This document shows positions 8,731 through 17,223 of a stretch of 43,061 nt of DNA, one piece after another. The DNA comes from Bacteroidaceae bacterium (GTDB taxonomy: Bacteria > Bacteroidota > Bacteroidia > Bacteroidales > Bacteroidaceae). The position numbers and the translations under genes were made by a program. Positions within the stretch are counted from its first letter, which is position 1, and the number at the start of each line of letters is the position of its first letter. Under the pieces are notes generated by a model. The model had not been told where the DNA came from. It saw only the letters and a list, made by a program, of their open reading frames with translations, and searched no databases. The stretch covers positions 1 to 43,061 of the forward strand of contig JAFUGG010000002.1 in NCBI GenBank assembly GCA_017469525.1, read 5' to 3'.

Positions 8731-8765
8731 AAAGGGATGAACTGGATAACGGTTCATCCCTTTTT
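8731..8765 (+). terminator. Rho-independent terminator after tRNA-Lys
   Basis: AAAGGGATGAAC and GTTCATCCCTTT form a perfect 12-bp stem followed by a T run, starting 7 bp after the tRNA. Confidence 0.92.
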
Positions 8766-8790
8766 CATTTAGAGAAATATGAAAGAAAGA

Positions 8791-8920
8791 GGAAGTTAAA
8801 GGAGTTAAAGGAGTTAAAGGAGTTAAAGAAGTTAAAGGACGATACCGTTGGCAGCTTGCAGAACTATTGTCCTTTAACTCCCAGCGAGCATGGCGAGCGA
8901 TAACTTCTTTTACTCCCCTT
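8791..8920. repeat. AGTTAAAGG-type inverted tandem-repeat element, copy 1
   Basis: The left arm (8791-8840) has five tandem copies of a 9-mer close to AGTTAAAGG. The right arm has its complement at 8869-8882 (GTCCTTTAACTCCC) and 8901-8918. The inner borders GGACGATACC and CTATTGTCC recur in reverse order at 39881-40034 and in similar form at 34900-35067. The element fills most of the 170 bp between the tRNA terminator and aspS; I found no clear -7 box for aspS in it. Confidence 0.8.
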
Positions 8921-8934
8921 AAAATATATATATA

Positions 8935-10719
8935 ATGTACAGAACAAAGACGTGTGGCGAGCTTCGTCTCGCCAACATTGGAGAGAAAGTGACCCTGGCA
9001 GGTTGGGTTCAGAGCGTCCACAACCTGGGGGCGCTTACGTTTGTTGACTTGCGCGACCGTTACGGCATTACCCAGCTTGCCTTCAACGAGGATGCCTCGG
9101 AGGAGCTTCGCCAGCAGGCAGGTCGTCTGGGACGCGAGTTCGTCATCCAGGCAAAGGGCGAGGTTGCCGAGCGCTATTCCAAGAACAAGAACCTTCCGAC
9201 GGGCGACATCGAGATCCTCGTCAGCGAGCTGAATGTGTTGAACGAGAGTCTGACGCCTCCTTTCACGATTGAAGAGGAGAGTGATGGCGGCGACGACCTT
9301 CGCATGAAGTATCGTTACCTTGACCTGCGTCGCCCTTGCGTGCGCAAGAACCTGGAGCTGCGCCATAAGTTCGCCTTCGAGGTGCGCCGCTATCTGGACC
9401 AGCACGGTTTCCTCGAGATAGAGACGCCTGTCCTGGTGAACAGTACCCCCGAGGGTGCCCGAGACTTCGTTGTGCCCAGCCGCATGAACCCGGGTCAGTT
9501 CTACGCCTTGCCTCAAAGCCCGCAGACACTGAAGCAGTTGCTGATGGTCTCCGGCATGGACAGATACTTCCAGATTGTGAAATGCTTCCGCGACGAGGAC
9601 TTGCGTGCCGACCGCCAGCCGGAGTTCACGCAGATTGACTGCGAGATGTCGTTCGTCGAACAGGAGGACATCCTGCAGATGTTCGAGGGAATGAGCCGTC
9701 ACCTCTTCAAGACTTTGAAGGGCATCGACATCCCCGAGCTGCCCCGCATGACTTGGGCAGACGCGATGAAGTACTACGGCAGCGACAAGCCCGACACACG
9801 TTTCGGCATGAAGTTCGTGGAGCTGAAGAACCAGCAGCCCGACAATGCATCCCGCGAGACGGTGGAGAGCATCTTCCCGGCCGGTTTCCAGGTGTTCGAC
9901 GACGCAGCCTACATCGGCGCCATCTGCTGTGAGGGAATGGCTGTCTATAGCCGCAAGCAGCTCGACGAGCTGACCGACTTCGTGAAGCGTCCGCAGGTGG
10001 GTGCCAAGGGACTCGTCTATGCCCGCGTTCAGGAGGACGGCAGCGTGAAGAGTTCCGTCGATAAGTTCTACACGCCCGAGACGCTTGCTGTGCTCAAGGA
10101 GAAGATGAATGCCAAGGCAGGCGACTTGATTCTCATCCTCTGCGGCCCTGATGCCATGAAGGTGCGCGTGCAGCTTGGCACTCTTCGCCTCGAGATGGGC
10201 AGCCGCATGGGGCTGAGGGACAAGAGTAAGTACTCGTGCCTTTGGGTCATCGACTTCCCGATGTACGAATGGAGCGACGAGGAGCAGCGCCTCATGGCCA
10301 TGCATCATCCGTTCACTTCGCCCAAGCCCGAGGACATTCCTCTGCTCGATACAGACCCCGCCAGGGTGCGTGCCAACGCCTATGATATGGTGGTGAACGG
10401 CGTCGAGGTGGGCGGCGGCAGCATCCGTATCCACGATGCCAAGCTGCAGCAGAAGATATTCGAGATTCTGGGCTTCACTCCGGAACAGGCTCAGCAGAAG
10501 TTCGGCTTCCTGATGAACGCCTTCAAGTACGGCGCACCACCTCACGGAGGCTTGGCTTACGGCCTGGACCGCTTCGTCAGCCTCTTCGCAGAGCTCGACA
10601 GCATCCGCGACTGCATTGCCTTCCCGAAGAACAACAGCGGCCGTGATGTCATGCTGGATGCTCCTGGTCCAATCGACCAGAAACAACTCGACGAACTCAA
10701 CATTGTCGTAAAGGGTTAA
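8935..10719 (+). CDS. aspS: Aspartate--tRNA ligase
   Basis: A 594-residue class II aminoacyl-tRNA synthetase that charges tRNA-Asp in the cytoplasm; the length is normal for the bacterial type. The N-terminal OB-fold anticodon-binding domain covers about 1-105 ([20 protein letters not shown]). Motif 2 is at 218-235 ([18 protein letters not shown]), the bacterial GAD insertion lies about 285-420, and motif 3 is at 539-547 (GLAYGLDRF). The ATG at 8935 opens the conserved [10 protein letters not shown] start. It stands alone between tRNA-Lys and a repeat-filled gap. Whether it also charges tRNA-Asn cannot be told from the sequence alone. Confidence 0.97.
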   Translation: MYRTKTCGELRLANIGEKVTLAGWVQSVHNLGALTFVDLRDRYGITQLAFNEDASEELRQQAGRLGREFVIQAKGEVAERYSKNKNLPTGDIEILVSELNVLNESLTPPFTIEEESDGGDDLRMKYRYLDLRRPCVRKNLELRHKFAFEVRRYLDQHGFLEIETPVLVNSTPEGARDFVVPSRMNPGQFYALPQSPQTLKQLLMVSGMDRYFQIVKCFRDEDLRADRQPEFTQIDCEMSFVEQEDILQMFEGMSRHLFKTLKGIDIPELPRMTWADAMKYYGSDKPDTRFGMKFVELKNQQPDNASRETVESIFPAGFQVFDDAAYIGAICCEGMAVYSRKQLDELTDFVKRPQVGAKGLVYARVQEDGSVKSSVDKFYTPETLAVLKEKMNAKAGDLILILCGPDAMKVRVQLGTLRLEMGSRMGLRDKSKYSCLWVIDFPMYEWSDEEQRLMAMHHPFTSPKPEDIPLLDTDPARVRANAYDMVVNGVEVGGGSIRIHDAKLQQKIFEILGFTPEQAQQKFGFLMNAFKYGAPPHGGLAYGLDRFVSLFAELDSIRDCIAFPKNNSGRDVMLDAPGPIDQKQLDELNIVVKG

Positions 10720-10737
10720 GGATAGCCTTTCATAACG

Positions 10738-10813
10738 CCCTATAGGGGAAGACTCATTCCCCTATAGGGCGTTTGCTATTCCCCTATAGGGGAGTTGTCA
10801 TTCCCCTATAGGG
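10738..10813. repeat. Four CCCTATAGGG palindromes at exact 22-bp period
   Basis: CCCTATAGGG starts at 10738, 10760, 10782 and 10804, so the period is exactly 22 bp; the 12-bp linkers differ in sequence (…AAGACTCATT, …GTTTGCTATT, …AGTTGTCATT). The array begins 18 bp after the aspS stop codon. Confidence 0.93.
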
Positions 10814-10822
10814 CGTTGTTCT

Positions 10823-10926
10823 ATGCATTAGCATGCATCGGCCAAAGTATTAGCATGCATTGACCAAAGTATTAGCATGCGTTGGCCAAAGAAATAGCAT
10901 GCGTTGGCCAAAGAATGCTAATGCAT
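10823..10926. repeat. Four 22-bp units with GCATGC core, bounded by an inverted 12-mer
   Basis: Units start at 10827, 10849, 10871 and 10893 and read ATTAGCATGC..TGGCCAAAG with a few substitutions; GCATGC and TTGGCCAA are palindromes within each. The block begins with ATGCATTAGCAT (10823-10834) and closes with its complement ATGCTAATGCAT (10915-10926). It lies next to a second, unrelated 22-bp array. Confidence 0.93.
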
Positions 10927-11037
10927 GGAGTGCTCCCTCGAAAAGGGGTAGGGTGATGTTTAGCCAATAGAAAGCTGCAAAACGGTTAGCAACGTGAAAA
11001 TTCTGCCTTCTTCATGCTTCGTTCTTCATTTTTTTTG

Positions 11038-11045
11038 TAACTTTG
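11038..11045 (+). promoter_or_regulatory. -7 box of the CDF transporter / M28 peptidase pair
   Basis: TAACTTTG, perfect consensus, 23 bp before the start codon at 11068. No good -33 element was found in the T-rich stretch upstream. Confidence 0.65.
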
Positions 11046-11067
11046 TGCCGCAGAATGACGTTTCGCA

Positions 11068-11967
11068 ATGGACAGAAACCGGGAAATCTATAAAGTGACC
11101 TTGTGGGGAGGCGTCATGAACGTTCTGCTCCTTCTCTTCAAGTTTGTAGCTGGCGTGGTGGCAGGCAGTGCTGCAATGATAGCAGATGCCGTGCATTCGC
11201 TCAGCGACTTCGTGACCGACGTGGCGGTTCTCGCCCTCGTCCGCATCAGCTCAAAGCCTGCGGACAGGACGCACGAGTTCGGCCACGAGAAGTATGAGAC
11301 GGTGGCCCTCACCTTCATCGGTTTCCTCCTGTTTGCCGTCAGCCTGTGCATTGTCTATGGCGGCCTGGTGAAGATTGTCCTTTGGATGGGCGGCAGGCAG
11401 TTGGAGACGCCTGGCATGCTTGCACTATGGGCCGCTCTCGTTTCCATTTTTATGAAGGAAAGTACATTCCGCTATTCGATAAGAAAGGCCCATGAACTGG
11501 GCTCGCCAGCCGTTGAGGCCAATGCCTGGCATCACCGCAGCGACGCGCTCTCGTCCGTAGGCACAGCCATCGGCATCGGTGGAGCTATCCTGCTGGGACC
11601 GCGTTGGGCAGTGCTCGACCCCTTGGCCTCCGTCATCGTCGGCCTGTTCATCGCAAGGGTGGCCTTCGTCTTGCTACGTGGCGGAATAGGCGACCTCACC
11701 GAACAGTCGCTTCCGGAAGACGTGGAGCAGGAAATCCTTCGGATAGCCGAATCAGTGGAAGGCATCAGAGAACCTCACAACCTGCGCACCCGTCGCATCG
11801 GCAGTCACTACGCCATCCAGCTTCACCTGCTCATGGACGGCGACATGCCCCTCCGTCAGGCTCACGACAAAGAGTCGCGCGTGGAGGAACTTCTGAGGAA
11901 ACGCTACGGAGACCAGACGCACATCATTGTGCACGCTGAGCCAATAGAAAAAAGTAGAATGAAATGA
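11068..11967 (+). CDS. Cation diffusion facilitator (CDF) family metal transporter
   Basis: A 299-residue inner-membrane protein with about six transmembrane segments and a cytoplasmic C-terminal domain (from about residue 210), as in FieF/ZitB-type exporters. The transport-site ligands are visible as H43-x3-D47 in helix 2 (ADAVHSLSDFVTD) and H155-x3-D159 in helix 5 (WHHRSDALSS). The HxxxD form in helix 2 is common in zinc-selective members, but iron, cobalt or manganese cannot be excluded. Such proteins export divalent metal in exchange for protons. Its stop codon is only 7 bp before the M28 peptidase start, so the two are likely co-transcribed. Confidence 0.93.
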   Translation: MDRNREIYKVTLWGGVMNVLLLLFKFVAGVVAGSAAMIADAVHSLSDFVTDVAVLALVRISSKPADRTHEFGHEKYETVALTFIGFLLFAVSLCIVYGGLVKIVLWMGGRQLETPGMLALWAALVSIFMKESTFRYSIRKAHELGSPAVEANAWHHRSDALSSVGTAIGIGGAILLGPRWAVLDPLASVIVGLFIARVAFVLLRGGIGDLTEQSLPEDVEQEILRIAESVEGIREPHNLRTRRIGSHYAIQLHLLMDGDMPLRQAHDKESRVEELLRKRYGDQTHIIVHAEPIEKSRMK

Positions 11968-11974
11968 TGAGCAA

Positions 11975-13309
11975 ATGAAAAAGGTGTTGTTTCTCGTGCT
12001 TGCAGTTGTAAGCCTAAATGTAGCGAGTCAGGATATGTCGCACTACAAACGTGTCGTGAAGGAACTGGCCAGCCGGAAGTACCAAGGTCGCGGCTATGCC
12101 AAGGGCGGAGCCAACAAGGCGGGACGCTTCCTGGAAAAGGAATACCGTCGGGCCGGCGTGGACGAAGTCGTCCGTCAACCCTTCACGCTCGACATACAGA
12201 CCTTCTCCGGGAAGATGGAAATGGAGGCAATTGGACAATTGGACAATATACAATTGGACAATCTACAATCGGACAATTCAACGTCAAATCGTGAAATTGT
12301 CAAATTGTCAAATTGGAAGACGCTCCGTCCCGGCATCGACTTCTCAATGCGCGAGTACAGCCCTGGCGTCAAGGGGGAGTTCCCCGTCTATCACGTCGAT
12401 ACGCTCCACTTCGATGCCGACAAGATGTTCCGCGACCTTGAGCGACCCGAGTACAAGAACTGCCTCGTGGCGTGCGAATTCTGGTTCACCTACAAGCATC
12501 GCGAGGCGTTCGGCCGCTTGCAGAAGGCAGGCGAATGTCCCAATGCAGGTCTCATCTACACCTGGCCCTCGCCCATCAAGTTCTTCAAGGCCTATGGCCA
12601 TCGCGTCGTGGACAAGCCCATCGTCTGGGTAACACCTGAGGCCATCGAGGGAGTGCAGCGCGTGCGGCTCAACGTCGATGCCAAATTCCTCAAGGATTAC
12701 GAGTGCTTCAACGTCATCTCGAAGATAGAGGGCAGTCGGCACGACAGCTGCTTCGTCCTCACCGCCCACTATGACCACATCGGCAACCTCGGGGCGAAAG
12801 TCTTCTACGCAGGCGCCAACGACAACGGCTCCGGCTCGGCAGCCCTCGTCACCCTTGCCGCTTACTATGCCAAGCATCGCCCCAAGTTCGACATCTACTT
12901 CCTTGCCTTCTCCGGGGAGGACGCCAATCTGCGCGGCTCAACCTACTTCGTGGAGCATTCCACCTTTCCTTTGGAGAAGATACGCTACCTCATCAACATC
13001 GACATGATAGGCGACAACAACCCCGTGGAGTATTGTGAAGTGAGCGACGCAGGCATGAAGGCCTTCCCGCTCTTCGAGCATATCAATGCAGAGAAGCACT
13101 ATTTCAAGACTCTCAACCGGGGAGACCTCGCCGCCAACAGCGACCACTATGTCTTCGCCACCCGCGGCGTGCCGTGCATCTTCCTTGAGAACGAGAAGGG
13201 CGACGCCTATCAGTATTACCACACCATCTTCGACAATTACAGGCACGCCGTGTTCGACAGCTACGAACCCACCTTCCGCCTCGTCCGCGACTTCATCAGT
13301 CAATACTAA
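11975..13309 (+). CDS. M28-family zinc metallopeptidase, secreted, carrying an in-frame tandem-repeat insert
   Basis: A 444-residue protein with a signal peptide (MKKVLFLVLAVVSLNVAS). The catalytic domain is M28-like, an aminopeptidase family with two zinc ions. Ligands and catalytic residues fit H265 (TAHYDHIG), D283 (GANDNGSGSA), E315-D316 (FSGEDANLRGS), D343 (NIDMIGD) and H416 (YYHTIFD). D316 stands where many members have a second Glu. Residues about 85-115, in the N-terminal (PA-like) region, are encoded by degenerate repeats of CAATTGGA with an inverted arm (12228-12316). They give the odd peptide AIGQLDNIQLDNLQSDNSTS and do not look like native family sequence. It follows the metal transporter by 7 bp. 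Function is probably periplasmic peptide degradation. Confidence 0.9.
   Translation: MKKVLFLVLAVVSLNVASQDMSHYKRVVKELASRKYQGRGYAKGGANKAGRFLEKEYRRAGVDEVVRQPFTLDIQTFSGKMEMEAIGQLDNIQLDNLQSDNSTSNREIVKLSNWKTLRPGIDFSMREYSPGVKGEFPVYHVDTLHFDADKMFRDLERPEYKNCLVACEFWFTYKHREAFGRLQKAGECPNAGLIYTWPSPIKFFKAYGHRVVDKPIVWVTPEAIEGVQRVRLNVDAKFLKDYECFNVISKIEGSRHDSCFVLTAHYDHIGNLGAKVFYAGANDNGSGSAALVTLAAYYAKHRPKFDIYFLAFSGEDANLRGSTYFVEHSTFPLEKIRYLINIDMIGDNNPVEYCEVSDAGMKAFPLFEHINAEKHYFKTLNRGDLAANSDHYVFATRGVPCIFLENEKGDAYQYYHTIFDNYRHAVFDSYEPTFRLVRDFISQY
12228..12316. repeat. In-frame CAATTGGA tandem repeats with inverted arm inside the M28 peptidase gene
   Basis: The left arm (12228-12279) repeats CAATTGGA/CAATATA/CAATCGGA six or seven times. 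The right arm (12283-12316) repeats GTCAAATT, whose complement AATTTGAC resembles the left unit. The reading frame stays open throughout. The style matches intergenic 7-9-mer elements elsewhere in the window. Confidence 0.8.
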
Positions 13310-13330
13310 CATATAATACAGATAATCACT

Positions 13331-14290
13331 ATGGAAACAAAGGAATTTGAGTTTAAGGGAACCGTTGTCAATGGGTTCCTGATGCTGTTTGTCAACCTGG
13401 CAGTGCTGGTGCTGTCGATTGTGGGCATCGTGAAGAGTATCATCATGCTGGATGCAACGAATGGCAGCAGTGGCGGCTGGCTGCTGGGAGGCTGCATCCT
13501 GCTGCTCGTGGTGAACATCATCATGTGGTGCGGCCTTATGCAACTGGAGCCTAACGAGGCACGCGTCACGACCTGGTTCGGCAAGTATGCAGGCACATTT
13601 GCCAAGGCTGGCTTCTACTGGATTAATCCCTTCTACGGCACGAAGAGGCTTTCCCTGCGTGCCCGCAACCTCGATGCCGAACCCATCAAAGTGAACGACA
13701 AGACCGGCAATCCTGTGATGATAGGCCTCGTGCTCGTCTGGAAACTGAAGGACACCTACAAGGCGCTCTTCGAGGTTGACACGCAGACGATGGCAACGTC
13801 GCAGGCTCAGGGAGCCGACGTGAAGAGCATCATGAACGCCCTGGAGAAGTTTGTCCGCGTGCAGAGCGATGCTGCTCTCCGCCAAGTGGCAGGGCAGTAT
13901 GCCTACGACGACGAGGACGGCGGGGCAGGCGAGCTCACGCTCCGTTCCGGCTCGGAAGAAATCAACCAGCTCCTCGAGCAGAAGCTCGACGACCGCCTTG
14001 CTCTTGCTGGCATCGAAGTGGTAGAGGCTCGCATCAACTACTTGGCCTATGCTCCCGAGATAGCCGCTGTCATGTTGCGTCGCCAGCAGGCTTCCGCCAT
14101 CATCACGGCGAGGGAGAAGATAGTGGACGGCGCTGTCTCGATGGTCAAGATGGCGCTCGACAAGCTCTCCGCAGAGAAGGTCGTGGAGCTGGACGACGAG
14201 AAGAAGGCAGCCATGGTGAGCAACCTGCTCGTGGTGCTCTGCGGCGACGACTCGGCACAACCCGTCGTCAACACAGGCAGCGCACAGTAA
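13331..14290 (+). CDS. SPFH/band-7 domain membrane protein
   Basis: A 319-residue protein with two N-terminal membrane segments (about residues 12-38 and 48-70), then the SPFH domain from about 72 (MQLEPNEARVTTWFGKYAGTFAKAG...INPF) to about 250, and a helical tail. SPFH proteins (stomatin, prohibitin, flotillin, HflK/C) oligomerise at membranes and organise proteases or lipid domains. This one resembles a compact Bacteroidales form, but its partners are unknown. It starts 21 bp after the peptidase stop codon, so it could be read through from there; I saw no separate promoter. Confidence 0.88.
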   Translation: METKEFEFKGTVVNGFLMLFVNLAVLVLSIVGIVKSIIMLDATNGSSGGWLLGGCILLLVVNIIMWCGLMQLEPNEARVTTWFGKYAGTFAKAGFYWINPFYGTKRLSLRARNLDAEPIKVNDKTGNPVMIGLVLVWKLKDTYKALFEVDTQTMATSQAQGADVKSIMNALEKFVRVQSDAALRQVAGQYAYDDEDGGAGELTLRSGSEEINQLLEQKLDDRLALAGIEVVEARINYLAYAPEIAAVMLRRQQASAIITAREKIVDGAVSMVKMALDKLSAEKVVELDDEKKAAMVSNLLVVLCGDDSAQPVVNTGSAQ

Positions 14291-14555
14291 CCTCTGCCGC
14301 TCTGCTTCCCGCAAGGCTTCTCAGCGAGCCTTTCCTGCGGACGCACCATTTGGCGTTTGCAAACACAGCGTACCGGTTGGGTTGACGAAGTGTGTCGAAT
14401 CGGGCGATGCAGCGTGTCTCTCGAGGCGACTCGGCAGTGTGTGCGACGTTTTAGCGGCCGCCATGAGTTCTCGTGGCGACCGCCAAAAGAAACCGTATCG
14501 CCCGCTCAAAAAGTTCACGGCGGCCGCTACGTACCGGATTTCATGCTGTCTCAGG
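14291..14555. other. Convergent intergenic region with a NotI-like inverted repeat
   Basis: Lies between the converging SPFH and HU-like genes. It holds an inverted pair AGCGGCCGCC (14453-14462) and GGCGGCCGCT (14519-14528) around 56 bp that contain CGACCGCC and CCGCTC segments. No T-rich terminator, conserved ORF or RNA was seen. Confidence 0.4.
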
Positions 14556-15176
14556 CTATTCGTTGACATTATAGTACCACGTCCGCGACTCCTTGTATCG
14601 GCTCAGGCGGGGCTTCTTTCCTTCGCAAAGACTGTCGAGGAATTGCTTTGCCGAGTTGTACTTCAGGCCGCTCATCTGCATGAAAGAACTGATGGTGATG
14701 TGTCCGTGGAGGATGCTTCGCTGCAAGGCATCGTCCATGAACTTGGCGTCGTTGATCTGGCTGTTACCCACACTTGACTTCTGCTTGCGGAAGCCTTCCT
14801 CCGAACAGTCGGCGTCCTTGACAAACTGCTTGGCCGGAATGAACTCGATACCGCTGTAGATGACGTCCTGCCCCAACACCTTGCCGGGGTCCGTATGCTC
14901 CCCCAAGAGCTTGAGCTTCGGGGCAAACGAGCCGAAAGGCGTCTCCACACGATGCCCCTGACGCAACCACATCGACACGACTTCCTCGAGGAGGTCGGCA
15001 AAACGGTGCATCTCGCCTTTGCTCGTATGACGGTATTTCGTGCAGAAACTATCGATGTCTTCCAGGTCGAACTTGCGTTCTATCACAGGTTGAGCGTAGA
15101 GTAGGGGCTTACCGTCGTCGCCTTTGGTGGGACGAGGCTGCAACTCAAAAAGTATTCCATCCGTTTTGCGTGGCAT
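14556..15176 (-). CDS. HU-domain DNA-binding protein (Bacteroidales HU-like, extended C-terminus)
   Basis: A 206-residue basic protein. The N-terminal ~125 residues (FELQPRPTKGDD...; RFADLLEEVVSMWLRQGHRV; TPFGSFAPKLK) match the histone-like 'HU-HIG' type proteins common in Bacteroidales. Canonical HU is about 90 residues, so this is an extended form. Residues about 140-206 (DDALQRSILHGHITISSFMQMSGLKYNSA) look like an added helical, possibly winged-helix-like domain. It probably binds and bends DNA in the nucleoid. It is transcribed alone from the promoter at 15203-15210, divergent from etfB. I cannot say if it binds the nearby palindromic arrays. Confidence 0.82.
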   Translation of the reverse strand: MPRKTDGILFELQPRPTKGDDGKPLLYAQPVIERKFDLEDIDSFCTKYRHTSKGEMHRFADLLEEVVSMWLRQGHRVETPFGSFAPKLKLLGEHTDPGKVLGQDVIYSGIEFIPAKQFVKDADCSEEGFRKQKSSVGNSQINDAKFMDDALQRSILHGHITISSFMQMSGLKYNSAKQFLDSLCEGKKPRLSRYKESRTWYYNVNE

Positions 15177-15202
15177 ATCGTGACATTTTAAAGATTATGG
15201 CA

Positions 15203-15210
15203 CAAAGTTA
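15203..15210 (-). promoter_or_regulatory. -7 box of the HU-like gene
   Basis: Reads TAACTTTG on the minus strand, perfect consensus, 26 bp upstream of the start at 15176. The -33 element is not clear. Confidence 0.68.
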
Positions 15211-15253
15211 AGAATAACTTTGGAGATTGCGCTATAATGTCGAATAATTTTCG

Positions 15254-15261
15254 TACCTTTG
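15254..15261 (+). promoter_or_regulatory. -7 box of the etfBA-acyl-CoA dehydrogenase operon
   Basis: TACCTTTG followed by CA, the strong Bacteroidetes form, 45 bp before the etfB start at 15307. It shows that the upstream ATG at 15259 cannot be the start. Confidence 0.72.
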
Positions 15262-15306
15262 CAGCCGATAACGTGTTTTACTCATTATATATTTATATAT
15301 AAAAGC

Positions 15307-16194
15307 ATGAAATTGAACATTATCGTACTTGCCAAGCAAGTGCCCGACACGCGCAACGTCGGTCCGGATGCCATGACACCCGAGGGCACCGTCAACCGTA
15401 GCGCGTTGCCTGCCATCTTCAATCCCGAGGACCTCAACGCCCTCGAGCAGGCTCTGAGACTGAAAGACCAATTCCCCGGCACGACCGTTACCGTCCTGAC
15501 GATGGGCCCCGGCCGTGCCGCTGAAGTGATTAGGGAAGCAATGTATCGCGGTGCCGACGGTGGCTATCTGCTCACAGACCGTGCCTTTGCAGGTGCCGAC
15601 ACGTTGGCCACAAGCTATGCCCTCGCTACTGCCATCAAGCATGTCTGCCCCAATGTTGACCTCATCATCGGCGGCCGTCAGGCCATCGACGGCGATACGG
15701 CACAGGTGGGACCGCAGGTGGCCGAGAAGCTCGGGCTCAATCAAATCACTTACAGCGAGGAAATACTTTCACTCAAGGATGGAAAGATAACAGTCAAGCG
15801 CCACATCGACGGCGGCGTAGAGACGGTGGAAAGCCCGCTGCCATGCGTGTTGACCGTCAACGGAAGTGCAGCTCCTTGCCGTCCTCGCAACGTCAAGCGC
15901 GTCATGAAGTACAAGCGTTGCCTCGCCCCGATGGAGTTGCCGCAGGGCACAGGCTTCGGCGACCTGCCCTACGCAGCAGAATACGAGAAGAAACCTTACC
16001 TGAAGCTCGGGCAGTTGAGCTGTGCCGACGTCAATGCCGACCTGCAGCAATGCGGCTTGGCAGGCTCTCCGACGAAGGTGAAGAACGTGGAGAACATCGT
16101 CTTCAAGGCAAAGGAAAGCAAAGTGTTAACCGGCAGCGACGAGGACGTGAACGGCTTAATTAAGGAATTGTTGAACGAAAGGCTAATAGGATAA
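15307..16194 (+). CDS. etfB: Electron transfer flavoprotein, beta subunit
   Basis: A 295-residue protein; the start at 15307 (MKLNIIVLAKQVPD) is chosen because it opens the conserved EtfB N-terminus and lies after the promoter. With EtfA it forms the soluble heterodimer that carries electrons between acyl-CoA dehydrogenases and the respiratory or bifurcating partner. The nucleotide-binding segment GRQAIDGDTAQVGP (about residue 120) is typical, as is the early LPAIFNPEDLNALE. In canonical ETFs this subunit binds AMP, in bifurcating ETFs a second FAD; which applies here cannot be decided by eye. It is the first gene of etfB-etfA-acyl-CoA dehydrogenase, with etfA 6 bp downstream. Confidence 0.95.
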   Translation: MKLNIIVLAKQVPDTRNVGPDAMTPEGTVNRSALPAIFNPEDLNALEQALRLKDQFPGTTVTVLTMGPGRAAEVIREAMYRGADGGYLLTDRAFAGADTLATSYALATAIKHVCPNVDLIIGGRQAIDGDTAQVGPQVAEKLGLNQITYSEEILSLKDGKITVKRHIDGGVETVESPLPCVLTVNGSAAPCRPRNVKRVMKYKRCLAPMELPQGTGFGDLPYAAEYEKKPYLKLGQLSCADVNADLQQCGLAGSPTKVKNVENIVFKAKESKVLTGSDEDVNGLIKELLNERLIG

Positions 16195-16200
16195 GGAGAT

Positions 16201-17223
16201 ATGAACAACGTTTTTGTATATTGTGAAATAGAGGGTATGCAAGTACAGGAAGTGTCGCAAGAACTCTTGACGAAAGGCCGCAAGCTTGCCAATACGCTCG
16301 GCGTGCAGCTCGAGGCTGTGGCAGCAGGCTGTGGCATCACAGGAAAAGTGGAGAGCCAGATACTCCCTTACGGCGTAGATAAGCTTCATATCTTCGATGC
16401 AGAAGGCCTCGCTCCTTACACCAGCAAGCCCCACACAGCAGTCCTCGTGAACCTCTTCAAGCAGGAGAAGCCACAGATTTGTCTGATGGGCGCAGACGTC
16501 GTAGGCCGCGACCTCGGTCCGCGCGTCTCGTCGGCTTTGCATAGCGGCCTCACCGCCGACTGCACAAGCCTTGAGATTGGTCCTCATGACGACAAGAAGC
16601 TGGGCAAGCACTACGACAACTTGCTCTATCAGATACGTCCGGCCTTTGGTGGCAACATCGTGGCAACCATCGTCAATCCCGAGAACCGTCCGCAGATGGC
16701 AACAGTTCGCAGCGGCGTGATGAAGGCAGAGGTGCTCGACCCGAACTACAAGGGCGAAGTCATCATCGAAGATGTGGCGAAGTTCGTGCCCGAGGCAGAG
16801 TACGTCACGAAGGTGCTCGACCGCCATGTTGAGGCAGCAAAGAACAACCTGAAGGGTGCCAGCATCATCGTGGCAGGCGGCTACGGCGTGGGTTCGAAGG
16901 AAGGCTTCGACCAGCTCTATGAGCTTGCCAAAGTGCTTCATGCAGAAGTCGGTGCCAGTCGTGCTGCCGTGGATGCGGGCTTTGCCGACCACGACCTGCA
17001 GATTGGTCAGACAGGCGTCACCGTCCGCCCCAAGGTTTACATCGCCTGTGGCATCAGCGGCGCCATTCAGCACGTGGCAGGCATGAAGGAGAGCGGCATC
17101 ATCATCAGCATCAACAGCGACGAGAACGCCCCCATCAACACGATTGCCGACTACGTCATCAACGGCACAGTGGAAGAGGTGGTACCGAAGTTGATTAAGT
17201 ATTACAAGCAGAACAGCAAGTAG
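16201..17223 (+). CDS. etfA: Electron transfer flavoprotein, alpha subunit
   Basis: A 340-residue partner of EtfB. The C-terminal FAD-binding domain is clear: GGYGVGSKEGF, then GASRAAVDAGFADHDLQIGQ and VYIACGISGAIQHVAGM, the family signature contacting FAD. The N-terminal domain covers about residues 1-190. It begins 6 bp after the etfB stop, with GGAGAT just before the ATG, an unusually good ribosome-binding sequence for this genome. Translational coupling with etfB is likely. Confidence 0.95.
   Translation: MNNVFVYCEIEGMQVQEVSQELLTKGRKLANTLGVQLEAVAAGCGITGKVESQILPYGVDKLHIFDAEGLAPYTSKPHTAVLVNLFKQEKPQICLMGADVVGRDLGPRVSSALHSGLTADCTSLEIGPHDDKKLGKHYDNLLYQIRPAFGGNIVATIVNPENRPQMATVRSGVMKAEVLDPNYKGEVIIEDVAKFVPEAEYVTKVLDRHVEAAKNNLKGASIIVAGGYGVGSKEGFDQLYELAKVLHAEVGASRAAVDAGFADHDLQIGQTGVTVRPKVYIACGISGAIQHVAGMKESGIIISINSDENAPINTIADYVINGTVEEVVPKLIKYYKQNSK

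Noticed and set aside
8573..8934. A possible T-box or other riboswitch upstream of aspS
   Set aside because: No T-box or conserved aptamer motif was seen; the leader is filled by the AGTTAAAGG element and the tRNA-Lys with its terminator.
8686..10686. A 666-codon open frame antisense to aspS
   Set aside because: It lies opposite an unmistakable aspS with class II motifs, has no recognisable protein features and is rich in His/Leu/Val as typical of mirror frames of GC-rich codons.
10823..10926. Short regular repeats that could be a CRISPR array
   Set aside because: Units are 22 bp without unique spacers, each internally palindromic, and there are no cas genes. The arrays at 10738 and 40691 have constant palindromes with 10-12-bp linkers, too short for spacers.
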